Assembly: GCA_033239005.1 (NCBI GenBank)
Contig: BSQZ01000001.1
Location: 839,501 to 903,500 of the forward strand
Reading direction: 5' to 3'
Source of the DNA: Lamellibrachia satsuma
Lineage: Eukaryota > Annelida > Polychaeta > Sabellida > Siboglinidae
Length of the DNA stretch: 64,000 bases
The position numbers and the translations under genes are program-made. The stretch's first letter is position 1, and each line of letters begins with the position of its first letter. The notes under the pieces were generated by a model. The model saw nothing but the letters and a program-made list of their open reading frames with translations, was not told the origin of the DNA and ran no database searches. Shown in pieces: positions 40,301 through 52,600 of this stretch.

Positions 40301-43300
40301 CTACTCTGTATACTTTGGTAACCTAAAAGGTGGGGCCATAACACCATTGTTCACTGAAACCTGTGAACACTCCACCAATACGCCCTTCCATTAAGAGAAG
40401 TCAAAACGGAACAGAATTAACCCAATCAAGAGAACCTAATATACGTTTTGAATGCATCTGAAGTCCACCTGTCTGCTGCTCTTATTTGCGCATCAGAATC
40501 TCCTCTCAAGGCTGTTGCAGTGGCCGCCGCAATACGGAAGTTGTGGCTCTTAAATGCACTGGTGTCATACCCACAGAAATGCACTAGCTGTTTGAGTGAC
40601 GCATCAAATTCAAAATGTTACATTAGTAAACCATATATGGGCATAAGGGGGATGCGAAGAGCGGTGCTGATACATTACCCCGAACGAGCAGAAATTCCCA
40701 CAAGAAACAAGCTGGGTAAATCGCTGTTCCCGGTATGCCCTCACCTGTGATTTGCAGGGATTGGGGACACTGTTGTGCACTATGCTTAAATTGTTGGAAT
40801 GATATTGTGATGAGGTCGCCCGACAACAAAACATCACCCCAACTCAAACAACCGCGTATCATACTCCCGGAATGTGGCACCATCTCCCCAACCCGTAAAT
40901 AAGCCCTGAAGGCAAGGATCATCATTGCTCCGAGCATCAGGCACTTGTATTGTGATGAAAAATCTGTGGGCCCAAATTAGCACCGGCTAACAATTTATTA
41001 ATGATAATGTTACAACCTGAATCATATGACCCTAATATCTGACCTAGTGCTAATTCCTTCTTTAGTTTACGGACTGTAACCCCTAAAAAAGTGTCGGCCG
41101 ACTTCAGATTACATACCACAGAAGTAGGCTGTGGCGGCACACCCACACAGCCTATCTGTGGCGGCACACCCACACAGCCTATCTGTGGCGGCACACCCAC
41201 ACAGCCTATCTGTGGCGGCACACCCACACAGCCTATCTGTGGCGGCACACCCACACAGCCTATCTGTGGCGGCACACCCACACAGCCTATCTGGAAGCCA
41301 TAGGGAAATCCATGAACAAGATATCAAACTAAATAGCTATTACACACACAGAACAGAGGCGAGCGCTGGCAAACAAGGGAAGGCACCCTACTTCCTAGAC
41401 CAAGCAGGTGGACCAGGGGCAGGTGATGATGGTTGAACCATATTGGTTGTGAGGGTCCCTGCAATGGGTGAGAACCGTGGCAATGGTGGCACTTGTGCGT
41501 GAAGCGACAAGTGTCTCCCTTACAGGCTTCCCCCTGTTGTAGATAAAACATGGACTGGCTGAACATTGTCTGGCCTTACCCCTGCTTGAAAGGGACACTC
41601 CCCAGATGGAAAAACTCTACGTTCATCGAAAGCTTCCAATTCCATGCCTACCCATGCTGATGAGACGAAGAGAGCGAAATGCCTTGTCATACTCCTGTCA
41701 GTTGCCCCCCCCACTCAAATAAGTTCCGGATGGTTTCTATGTATGCTGTGTCATCAAGCAGCACTGCCTGAAGTCCTGGCACATCGTCAAAGTGCTGCAG
41801 TACCGCACATTCGGGCAGTGGGGCACTCAACGCTGCCAATGGATGAGCCGAAGCTTGGGTGGCAGGACAGCTAGCAGCAGTGCGGGATCGCATCTGACAA
41901 TCTGTCAGCTGCTGCTACTGACGAGCAGGTCGACCATGAGCAGATTTCGCAGGAGGCACCCTGTAATCCAATATAACAAAAGCAGCATTCTAAACCCAAA
42001 TATCATAACATCATTACACTTTACTTTGAATTGATACAGCCCTCGATATCAACGGATGATATGACACACAGCACATAGCATGAAAAGAAAATCACAGCAA
42101 AATGCCAAGCGACAATCAAAACAGTGTGAAAGAACACAAGACTGCCATATGGACAAATATGCAGCAGACAAATACTGCCGAGGTAAATATTACTAACAAA
42201 CAAATCACCGCCAAAACACCTTGATTGCCTCGTTGTGAGAATACTAGCTAGACATCTAGCCAATGAACTGGTTAACGGCCTTCATAATTGCCCCTCCGGA
42301 TACTCCTGAAAAACCAGTAATTCCCGATATCGGGAAAATGTACCCCATCCCAATGGAAAATGATCTGGATGGTGTTTCAAAGACGCTTGTCTCCAGAAAA
42401 ACATGCTGTCTACCCTTTATACAAAGTTTCTAACTTCTCATTAAGCGAGATCACACTAGCGGCATCCTACTCAAAACTAGAATTTCGCCACCGCTGCCGA
42501 CGGACCACCTGACACACAGTGACCGGCTTACTCCTATAGCCAACAGTTTGAACGCAAGCTGTTGTAAATCGTACGCCACTACACGTGGGTCAGGAGCCAA
42601 TTTCCCACCCAAATCATTGCCCCTACATGCAACACGACAACATTTGCGCCACACAAAGCGATCTGATATCAAACCGATTCGACGCCACCGTAGCGCCCCA
42701 GAGGCCCAAATAATGGACACCGAAAGAGTGACCATGCACGGTGAAATCAGCAAACAAGCCTGAGGGGGACGCAGACCCAGCAAACGCACCCAGTCAATAA
42801 ACATGAATGTGTCCCAAAACCTTAATGGACGATATTGAGTAAGTTAGAGGAAATTACCCAATGTACGAACGAGGCAATACAACATGGCAAACACGACAAG
42901 AAGAATACGAATGCGATACTCAACTGATAGTGTGGCGGCAATCATCTTGTCATGTACGATGTCAAACTCGCGAAGAAATCGGACGCCAAATAACCATGCT
43001 GAACAAAGTAACGTAACAAGCAAAAATGTAAAAAAAAAGGTTTAACCAATAAAGCAGGTCCACTCCGCATGCAACGATCATACAAAGTGAAGCTGCGTAA
43101 TTTCAAACTGTGTCACTCACACTGACCACTGCGCTTTGATTGGTTTAGCGGTGTCGCTGGAGAGCTTAGTCAGATTTCTTTGTCTACGACTAAATTAGCA
43201 TAAGTTAGCATGATTACCCTGCTTCGCTTGTGCTGTTGCTAGCATAAAATCCCGTATGCAACCGTGATTGCATACTCTCATTTAGTTTTGATGAAACCAT

Positions 43301-43576
43301 CAGACAAAGTATTAAATTATTTTTGTCGGTTCAAAATGTCAATGGTCCAGTTTTATATAACATATATATATTTATATAATATATATGTGTATATTATATA
43401 AAACTGGACCACATCGAAAAACACCAGCTAAAGCCAACACAGTGTGTAAAAACATGAGAATCTGCTACAGCAGAAAAAACTGGCTATTGTCAATACAGCA
43501 TGGTCACGAATAACCGTAAATATATATATATATATATATAAATATATGTTTATGGCTGTTTGTGACCAACAAACTG

Positions 43577-43617
<41 letters not shown>

Positions 43618-46600
43618 AAAATACAAACTATAAAGTGTTCAAAAAAGTGGGAAAGTGCCCAACTTTCGTTGTTTTTAGAGGTTTTAATTTTTTTACGTAA
43701 TGTTTTATGGGTCAACATTTTGGTGTGCTGTTCTTGTTCACAGTGAATGCATGTGCGAGAAAATGTGAAATCACTTAAGAAAAAAAGTGCCTAGAATGAC
43801 CTCAATGCTACAAATAGATAGATTTTTACCGTGAATTCTGTTGGTTTTGAAAATTACACAAAAGCGGGAAATTTCGTCCAAAAAATGGGAAAGTGGGGAT
43901 GTTGACAACTATGGGGTTGATTAGTTCATTAGCTATGAATTCCACGTTAGAAGGGTGGTGCAGTCTACTCACTGTTGGCAGGGCGGCGGGCATTGTGTCG
44001 GTTGGTGTACTGACTCACTGAACCTGCCGCGGCGCAGACACCGCGCCTCGGACGTCAGCCATTCACACAATGCATCCTACAACACGCCATGTTTGCTATT
44101 CTTCCTAAAACTGTACTGTTTGTGGGGAGATATAGTAAAAGCCAGTTAAACACATTCTTAACTCATATATATATATTCTTAACTTATATGGGGGAAGATG
44201 ACATGGTGTACGTATATGAATACGAGTTACTGTATGAATGTGGGCTCTAAGAAACCTCAAGTTTCGGACATACTGTATATCATGGGTTCAGCATCATATC
44301 TGGTTTGTATTGCAGAGCTTGTATTCCAGTTATTGTTGTCCGCGAAGTGGTTGCAGGATAAGCAGTCCAATTTCCAATAATAATTTGATGACATGTCATC
44401 ATTTGTCCTATTTCAATTCTCCCTAACAGCTACATTGGAGTTGTGTTGCTTATTTCATAGATGTATATTCTTAACTCATATGTATATTCTTAACTCATAC
44501 ATCTATTCTTAACTCATATGTATATTCTTAACTTTTATGTGTATTCTTAACTGATCATTGACATAAGATGATGAAATATCGTTGAAACCATAATATATGA
44601 GCCAGGACGGGTCACACGCTGATTAAAATTGTGTGGATCTTGATATGTCGAAAGTAAATAAATCTAAGCAATAACGTTTGTGGTTTCTTCGATACATGAC
44701 CACTGGGTAGATGAAGAACTGAACTGAACATAGAAAGAAGCGAGCGGATGTCGGTTCCTGGGAGGAGATACTGCCAGACTCCCCCAAAGTTAACGTATTA
44801 ATATATAGATTATGACTAGAACACTCACTTCAGCGCATGCAGAACACTCAATGTAATCGGCACACAACGGACACTCAGCAGCACTGGTAACGAGATGGTG
44901 AGCTTTGGCCACTGTGTTCGCACACTGGCCATGGCCAGTGGGTTCAGAGGTCACCCGCTGGACACATTGACCACTGGATGGACACCAGCCACAGCTGAGG
45001 TCAGTGAGACACATCAAACAGTTGGTGTAGTTGATGCAGACTCCGTTGCCGGAGAAAGGCTCAAGGTACTCGGCTGTGAACATCTACAACGTCCACATAC
45101 GGCGTTACACCCATGTGCAGCGTTACACCCACGTGCTGCCTTACAGTGTTACAATGTATGAATATTTTCATTGTTTAACTAAATAATGTTTTGTAGAACT
45201 AAAATTCCTCAATTTTCTTAACTTAACGATCTCAAATGACAAACAATATTATATTTCATGTTTTAATCTTTATTATCATAGTATATTTATCATCAGAAAT
45301 TATATAAATGGGAATTCAAAAAAGAAAAAAAAAACCAGTCCCCCACACTCGCCGAATCACGCCATGTTTTTCAATTCGAGCAACGACTGTTTTACGGCCA
45401 GATACTGTGACATTGAAAGATGTGTTACTCCTTTCATCTTTCATCTCCTTATATATTCAAAATACACGATTTGGCTATGAAATAATAACCAAGTTTTACA
45501 ACATATAAAGACTGCTGCACTGCTAATATTGGCATGCCAATAAATCCACTGTGAATGAAATTCACTGTACATTACCATTAAGCATTCCATCATGTGCACT
45601 CTATGTTGAAAAAATAACATTGAACAATTAATGCAATACTAAATTATGATGGTACTAAGTAATAAAGATCACATATTATCAACTTAGATAAATCAGCCTT
45701 TTCATTCTGGAGTACCTTTTAACAGGAGAGCACAATGTGATAACTAAACAAATTTAACTGAGCAATTTGTTTGTTATATTTCACCTGCTTCGTGGTGCCA
45801 CTGTTCAATGTTAGTGGTGCCACCCAATCCGATAATACTGCATAACGTCCATCTCGCAAACGTTGACAAAAAGATACTGTTGTCATAATACTGGCACTGT
45901 CCATACTAATCAAATTGGAGACAAGTTAGCCGTGGTGATGGAGGCAAACAGTTAGTGTGACAGATACGTAGCATCCATTCCACCAGATGGACATATAGTC
46001 AGTCAATCTAGTCGTTTCATTTCATCTACATTAGGACACCTTTCGGCTGAAGTGACTGGCAAGATATTCAATGACTGGATAGAGAGATTCAGTGAGTAGC
46101 TTTCTAGTGAAACAAGAAAAGTGAGACCTACATGTCGTATGTGCGTGTTGGCTGGCAAGGCTCCACTCCATTCGATCTGCATCGAGGACTTCTGTGCGGG
46201 CTTGCCCGGTTCAACGGTTACCTGAGTTGCCACTTGGTTAACATAGTACTTGTGGCCTCGAGATTCATCAGGGAAGATCGGCGTGCCATCCTTGCGATTC
46301 GCAGGCTTAGTGTCATAGGTGGCACTGTTGAGTTCGGCAACCAGCTCCTGTCGGTAAACAGTTAATAATATTTATAATAATGACGTCTTACATAGCGATG
46401 GTATCTGACAAATAAGGCATTTATAGCACTTTCTCCACATCTGACTACTAAATAAGTTGAGATGATAAGTGCAGTGTCCATTAAAATAATTTATGTAAAA
46501 AAATCATTACAGTATACTATCTAAAATCATTACCACGCATGTTGTAAAATTATTATTGTAAATATTCTTATAAATTATTATTGTAAATATTCTTAAATTA

Positions 46601-49600
46601 TTATCATAAATATTCTAAAATCATTATTGTAAATATTCTAAAATCTTGTCATCAGGTTTAGTGAAATCATAAACGGATACTTACTTTGTTGTTGATGTCA
46701 TCAGTGCTATTGTAAAGAATAAACGACACTTACTTTGTTGGCGGGTGATGTAAAGAATAAACTGCACTTACATTGTTGGCGGGTGATGTAAAGAATAAAC
46801 AACACTTACTTTGTTGGCGGGTGATGTAAAGAATAAACAATTAGTTTGTTGACGGGTGATGTAAAGAATAAACAACACTTACATTGTTGGCAGGTGATGT
46901 AAAGAATAAACAAGACTTACTTTGTTGGCAGGTGATGTAAAGAATAAACAAGACTTACTTTGTTGGCAGGTGATGTAAAGAATAAACAACATTTACTTTG
47001 TTTGCGGGTGATGTAAAGAATAAACAAGACTTACTTTGTTGGCAGGTGATGTAAAGAATAAACAAGACTTACTTTGTTGGCAGGTGATGTAAAGAATAAA
47101 CAAGACTTACTTTGTTGGCAGGTGATGTAAAGAATAAACAACACTTACTTTGTTGGCAGGTGATGTAAAGAATAAACAACACTTACTTTGTTGGCAGGTG
47201 ATGTAAAGAATAAACAACACTTACTTTGTTGGCAGGTGATGTAAAGAATAAACAACACTTACTTTGTTGGCAGGTGATGTAAAGAATAAACAAGATTTAC
47301 TTTGCTGGTGGGTGATGTAAAGAATAAACAACACTTACTTTGTCGGCAGGTGATGTAAAGAATAAACAAGACTTACTTTGCTGGAGGGTGATGTAAAGAA
47401 TAAACAACAATTACTTTGTTGGCAGGTGATGTAAAGAATACACAAGACTTACTTTGCTGGCAGGTGATGTAAAGAATAAACAACACTTACTTTGTTGGCA
47501 GGTGATGTAAAGAATAAACAAGACTTACTTTGCTGGTGGGTGATGTAAAGAATAAACAATGCTTACTTTGTTGGTGGATGATGCAAAGAATAAATGACAA
47601 TTACTTTGTTGGTAGGCATGTCAGCAGTGCTGATGTAAAGAATAAACGACACTTACTTTGTTGGCGGGTGATGTAAAGAATAAACGACACTTACTTTGTT
47701 GACGGGTGATGTAAGGAATAAACATCACTTACTTTGTTGACGGGTGATGTAAAAAATAAACAGCACTTACTTTGTTGGCGGGTGATGTAAAGAATAAACA
47801 ACACTTACTTTGTTGGCGGGTGATGTAAAAAAATAAACAATACTTACTTTGTTGGCGGGTGATGTAAAAAATAAACTATACTTACTTTGTTGGCGGGCGT
47901 GTCATCACTGCTGATGTAAAGTTTACACTTGGCAGACGCAACCACCAGAAGGACATGAAGATTCTAAACAACACTTACTTTGTTGGCGGGTGATGTAAAG
48001 AATAAACAATTAGTTTGTTGACGGGTGATGTAAAGAATAAACAACACTTACATTGTTGGCAGGTGATGTAAAGAATAAACAACACTTACTTTGTTGGCAG
48101 GTGATGTAAAGAATAAACAAGACTTACTTTGTTGGCAGGTGATGTAAAGAATAAACAACATTTACTTTGTTTGCGGGTGATGTAAAGAATAAACAAAACT
48201 TACTTTGTTGGCAGGTGATGTAAAGAATAAACAAGACTTACTTTGTTGGCAGGTGATGTAAAGAATAAACAAGACTTACTTTGTTGGCAGGTGATGTAAA
48301 GAATAAACAAGACTTACTTTGTTGGCAGGTGATGTAAAGAATAAACAACACTTACTTTGTTGGCAGGTGATGTAAAGAATAAACAACACTTACTTTGTTG
48401 GCAGGTGATGTAAAGAATAAACAACACTTACTTTGTTGGCAGGTGATGTAAAGAATAAACAAGATTTACTTTGCTGGAGGGTGATGTAAAGAATAAACAA
48501 CAATTACTTTGTTGGCAGGTGATGTAAAGAATACACAAGACTTACTTTGCTGGCAGGTGATGTAAAGAATAAATGACAATTACTTTGTTGGCAGGTGATG
48601 TAAAGAATACACAAGACTTACTTTGCTGGTGGGTGATGTAAAGAATAAACAAGACTTACTTTGTTGGCAGGTGATGTAAAGAATAAACAAGACTTACTTT
48701 GCTGGTGGGTGATGTAAAGAATAAACAATGCTTACTTTGTTGGTGGATGATGCAAAGAATAAATGACAATTACTTTGTTGGTAGGCATGTCAGCAGTGCT
48801 GATGTAAAGAATAAACGACACTTACTTTGTTGGCGGGTGATGTAAAGAATAAACGACACTTACTTTGTTGACGGGTGATGTAAGGAATAAACATCACTTA
48901 CTTTGTTGACGGGTGATGTAAAAAATAAACAGCACTTACTTTGTTGGCGGGTGATGTAAAGAATAAACAACACTTACTTTGTTGGCGGGTGATGTAAAAA
49001 AATAAACAATACTTACTTTGTTGGCGGGTGATGTAAAAAATAAACAATACTTACTTTGTTGGCGGGCGTGTCATCACTGCTGATGTAAAGTTTACACTTG
49101 GCAGACACAACCACCAGAAGGACATGAAGATTCTTGCCATCACCAGAGGGCGCCCCGAGTGGGTGGAGAAAACCCTGCACCTTTGCCACATACCCGTCCC
49201 CAAGTACGTTCTCCTTATCGAACTGGGAGTCAAACTGGAAGGTCACTCCACTGGTGCGGATAATTTCAACCTGTCCGACACATGGTTGACAATCACTATC
49301 ACAATCCTGGATCATTTCTCGCTCGTCTCATTACATAACTCTGAATCGGTGAATTCAATTAGGGCCCAACTCCACAGGAATAATTTTTCAGGAGAAAGGG
49401 TCAAATTTCTCTTCATGTTTTCATATGATCATTTTGTTTTACTTTTTAATTTAACAATATCTTCATAACACTGAAAGTAAGAGTAAACAGAAGATAATGA
49501 TATAAATTTGTCAGTGTGTGACTGACATTTTGATATAGAAAAAACAAGGGTGAATTACTTCGTCGGGGTAGAGCCAGTTGGGAGGGTATCTGTACTTGAT

Positions 49601-52600
49601 AGAGTGAAGTCCAGCAGGGAAGTCCTCCACACTGCACTGACCAATGCTGGTCAGTCGAGAGCTGTTCTTGCCCCACCAGCCATACACCTGGGTGGCTCGA
49701 GTGACGTTACACATACCTGACATCTCTACAAACATGATAGTTCAGTTTCACATGACAGCCAGGAGCTACGGATGACCTCAAAGCATAAATATAGTGGAAG
49801 GCAGTGTTAGTTGAGCCATTTTTTATTCTTTTTGATGTCTAGGGTGCAATTATATTCATAAGTCAAAGTTGTTTTTACTCACATAAACTATGATTATTAG
49901 TACACCATTTTATACCAAGATAATATATCTAACATGCATAGATAATTATATATAGCTGATTCAAATAGGGTTGGTAAGCTGGCTCGACTAACACTTGATG
50001 TGGGGTAAGTTGAGCCACAGTGTAGCGTAAGTTGCATAAATGCTTTATTTGTTTAATTTACGTAGGCCTTGTACAAAAAATTCATAACAACTCAGCCAAC
50101 ACATCTACCCAATGGGTATAACACGTTTCTGACAAGTGTACGCGCTTAATTAATAAGTCAACACACTTAATTAATATAGACTTTAGGCCAATCGCAACCA
50201 GTGTAACTAACTGCTAATGTTGCCTTGTAGCTATCCGATATCACAATTTGCTCGGAAAAATGTATTTTGGGGTAAAGAAAACTCATCTTCGTCCTTTAAT
50301 CGCTGTTCAACTAACCCTCCCATGGGCCTTGGGTGGCTCAACTAGCCCCATTTTGACAATTAAGCTTATTTAATTAACTTTTCAGTAATGCGCGAAGTGA
50401 TGTAAATAATCTTCTTCTCTGTGCATTTGTATTCATAGACTGCGTGATAGCATGTAGGGCATTATGCTATTTGGTTTAAGGGTGTTCCATAACAATAGTA
50501 ATGCCATTGTTTCTTTTATTTGTTCTAGGAATACTGCTACTGCTTTGTGGTGAAATGTGGGCTCTATTGAACCCGACGTCCAGGAGGCTCGCATGGGGCG
50601 TAGTCAGCCTGGTGTTGGGTTGTGGAGCCCACATTTCTTTGTTTTACATTTCTTTGGAAAGTGGGCTTACCCTTAATCCCCACAATAAACGTCATTCATT
50701 TGGCCTTTTCATATCTCTATATCTGTGTTGTGTTGTTGATTGCATAAATGGGAGTATGCAACATTGGCACAGCCAATGTTGCATATAGGTTTTTATGCGA
50801 GCAACACCACATACAATTAATGATTGGTCCATTGCTAATTTATTCTATTATGCTAATCCAGCAGAGCTGGGTGACGCGCTCTGTGACCCACTTTGCTGCC
50901 TCCATATTTTGAACCAATCAGCGCGCACCAGCTGCGCGATGCTACAGATTTCAAACTTGGACTAGCCACTTCGTTTTGTGAAAGCATACGGAGTGGATGC
51001 GCTTTGAAAATTTGTCCCACCCTCCTCCCCATCTTTCTCCCTGTGGTATGTTTACTTGTTAGCAGCAATTGTACATCTTTGGTGGAAGTGGGGTGTTCAT
51101 GTCTCAAAGCTTTCCCATTTTTTGATTGCGATAGTGGACATGGGAGTTTTCGCTTTCCCAGAAGTGTTCACGGGTTTTAACGCTGGGACGCAGCTCGCTT
51201 CCCTTCCACCTTGGATTTTAGAACTGTTCGTGTAGCGAATTGGCCCCACCTTTGTAGTTATTCCAGTTAGAGCTAGTGTATTTTTAAGCAGGTAGTTGTA
51301 TTCATAGACTGCGTGATAGCATGTAGGGCATTATGCTATTTGGTTTAAGGGTGTTCCATAACAATAGTAATGCCATTGTTTCTTTTATTTGTTCTAGGAA
51401 TACTGCTACTGCTTTGTGGTGAAATGTGGGCTCTATTGAACCCAACGTCCAGGAGGCTCGCATGGGGCGTAGTCAGCCTGGCGTTGGGTTGTGGAGCCCA
51501 CATTTCTTTGTTTTACATTTCTTTGAAAAGTGGGCTTACCCTTAATCCCCACAATAAACGTCATTCATTTGGCCTTTTCATATCTCTATATCTGTGTTGT
51601 GTTGTTGATTGCATAAATAAACCATTTGTAAGTGCACAGACAATAAAGTCGGGTCACGTGCATTGATAGTTTACACACCAGCAGATTTTAATCACAATTA
51701 CCAAAAGTTTCAAAAAACATCAAAAAACATACTTTTAACTCACATGTACTGGCTGCTGTGACAAATGTAACCTATTATACGTCAATCGTGTTCTAATTAC
51801 ATGTTCAATCACTGGGTGGTAACATGTAACTGGCTCAACTAACCCAGTGGCTTAACTAACACTGTCTTCCCCTACCACATTACACAATGTCAGGTAAGGT
51901 CCATTCTATTTCACCTGAAGTTCTTCTGAAAATTACCGTTTCTCTCCACCTGTGAATAAAATAGGCTCAAGACCACTTAGTCTAGAAAAAACGCCAGTCA
52001 ACAGACGGCAGCACTGACCTGTTAACTTCTGACACTGGGCTTCCTTGACACACCAGGCACACTTCTCGTTGATCCACAGAGTGGTCAGTGATGTGTTGAC
52101 TGCTCCCTGACCCTGCACTGTGCAGGAGCCGCAGTCACGCAGAGCGCCGCAGATTCCAGGACACATTCGGTCGGAACTGACACAATTCTGTGACAGACAA
52201 AAAAATGAGGTAAGACAAATTTCCGTTATTAGTTTTAATGTGTCCTGCATCAGATCATGAGTAAATTCAGCACTTTTGAATTTTTTTTTATATTTTTGTC
52301 AATGTTATTTAGATGCATTAAACACTGTAGTGACCATCTACAGTTACAAACAAATGTTCAGTTGGTATATGTGGTACAGGGTGTTAACAGAGAGAGAAAT
52401 AAAGGTTCTAGTTAGTAAAATTGTTGTCTTTATATCGCCTCAAAGTTTTATTCTCCCCATCTGCCTTCAATAGAAATGAAAGCTCAGGTAGACTCGAAAA
52501 ACATTTGCAATGAGTGACATATTCTGCAAAAGCATAGAAAATGTTTAGAGAGAGACATGTTTACTAATAAAAACTGGGTTCAAAGAGGTCATGTGGTGGG

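Larger units (their letters stand above)
49794..51872. mobile_element. 2.08-kb TIR DNA transposon, non-autonomous
   Basis: The ends GTGGAAGGCAGTGTTAGTTG and, inverted, GGGGAAGACAGTGTTAGTTA are about 24-bp terminal inverted repeats extending to AGCCA. Both are flanked by TA, as in Tc1/mariner-type insertions. No transposase is visible. It carries two copies of the hairpin repeat. Confidence 0.7.

Noticed and set aside
45782..45909. Possible extra MEGF8 exon flanked by TTGATTAG and CAG/GTGAAA on the minus strand
   Set aside because: The exons at 46132 and 44829 join in phase 0 and align to MEGF8 without a gap. The candidate would end in phase 1 and has no resemblance to the family.
46676..49054. 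CRISPR-like regular repeats
   Set aside because: The units are contiguous, with no unique spacers, in an animal gene; this is a tandem minisatellite.
50428..51622. Paired long terminal repeats of a small retrotransposon (TRIM)
   Set aside because: The two copies differ in 5' extent, no convincing primer-binding site or polypurine tract is seen, and they sit within a TIR element with its own ends.
50501..51666. Two similar 95-98 codon plus-strand frames (MPLFLLFVLGILLLLCGEMW)
   Set aside because: They lie in the hairpin repeat and span the stem-loop. The third copy at 37.8 kb is frameshifted, and no family is recognised.
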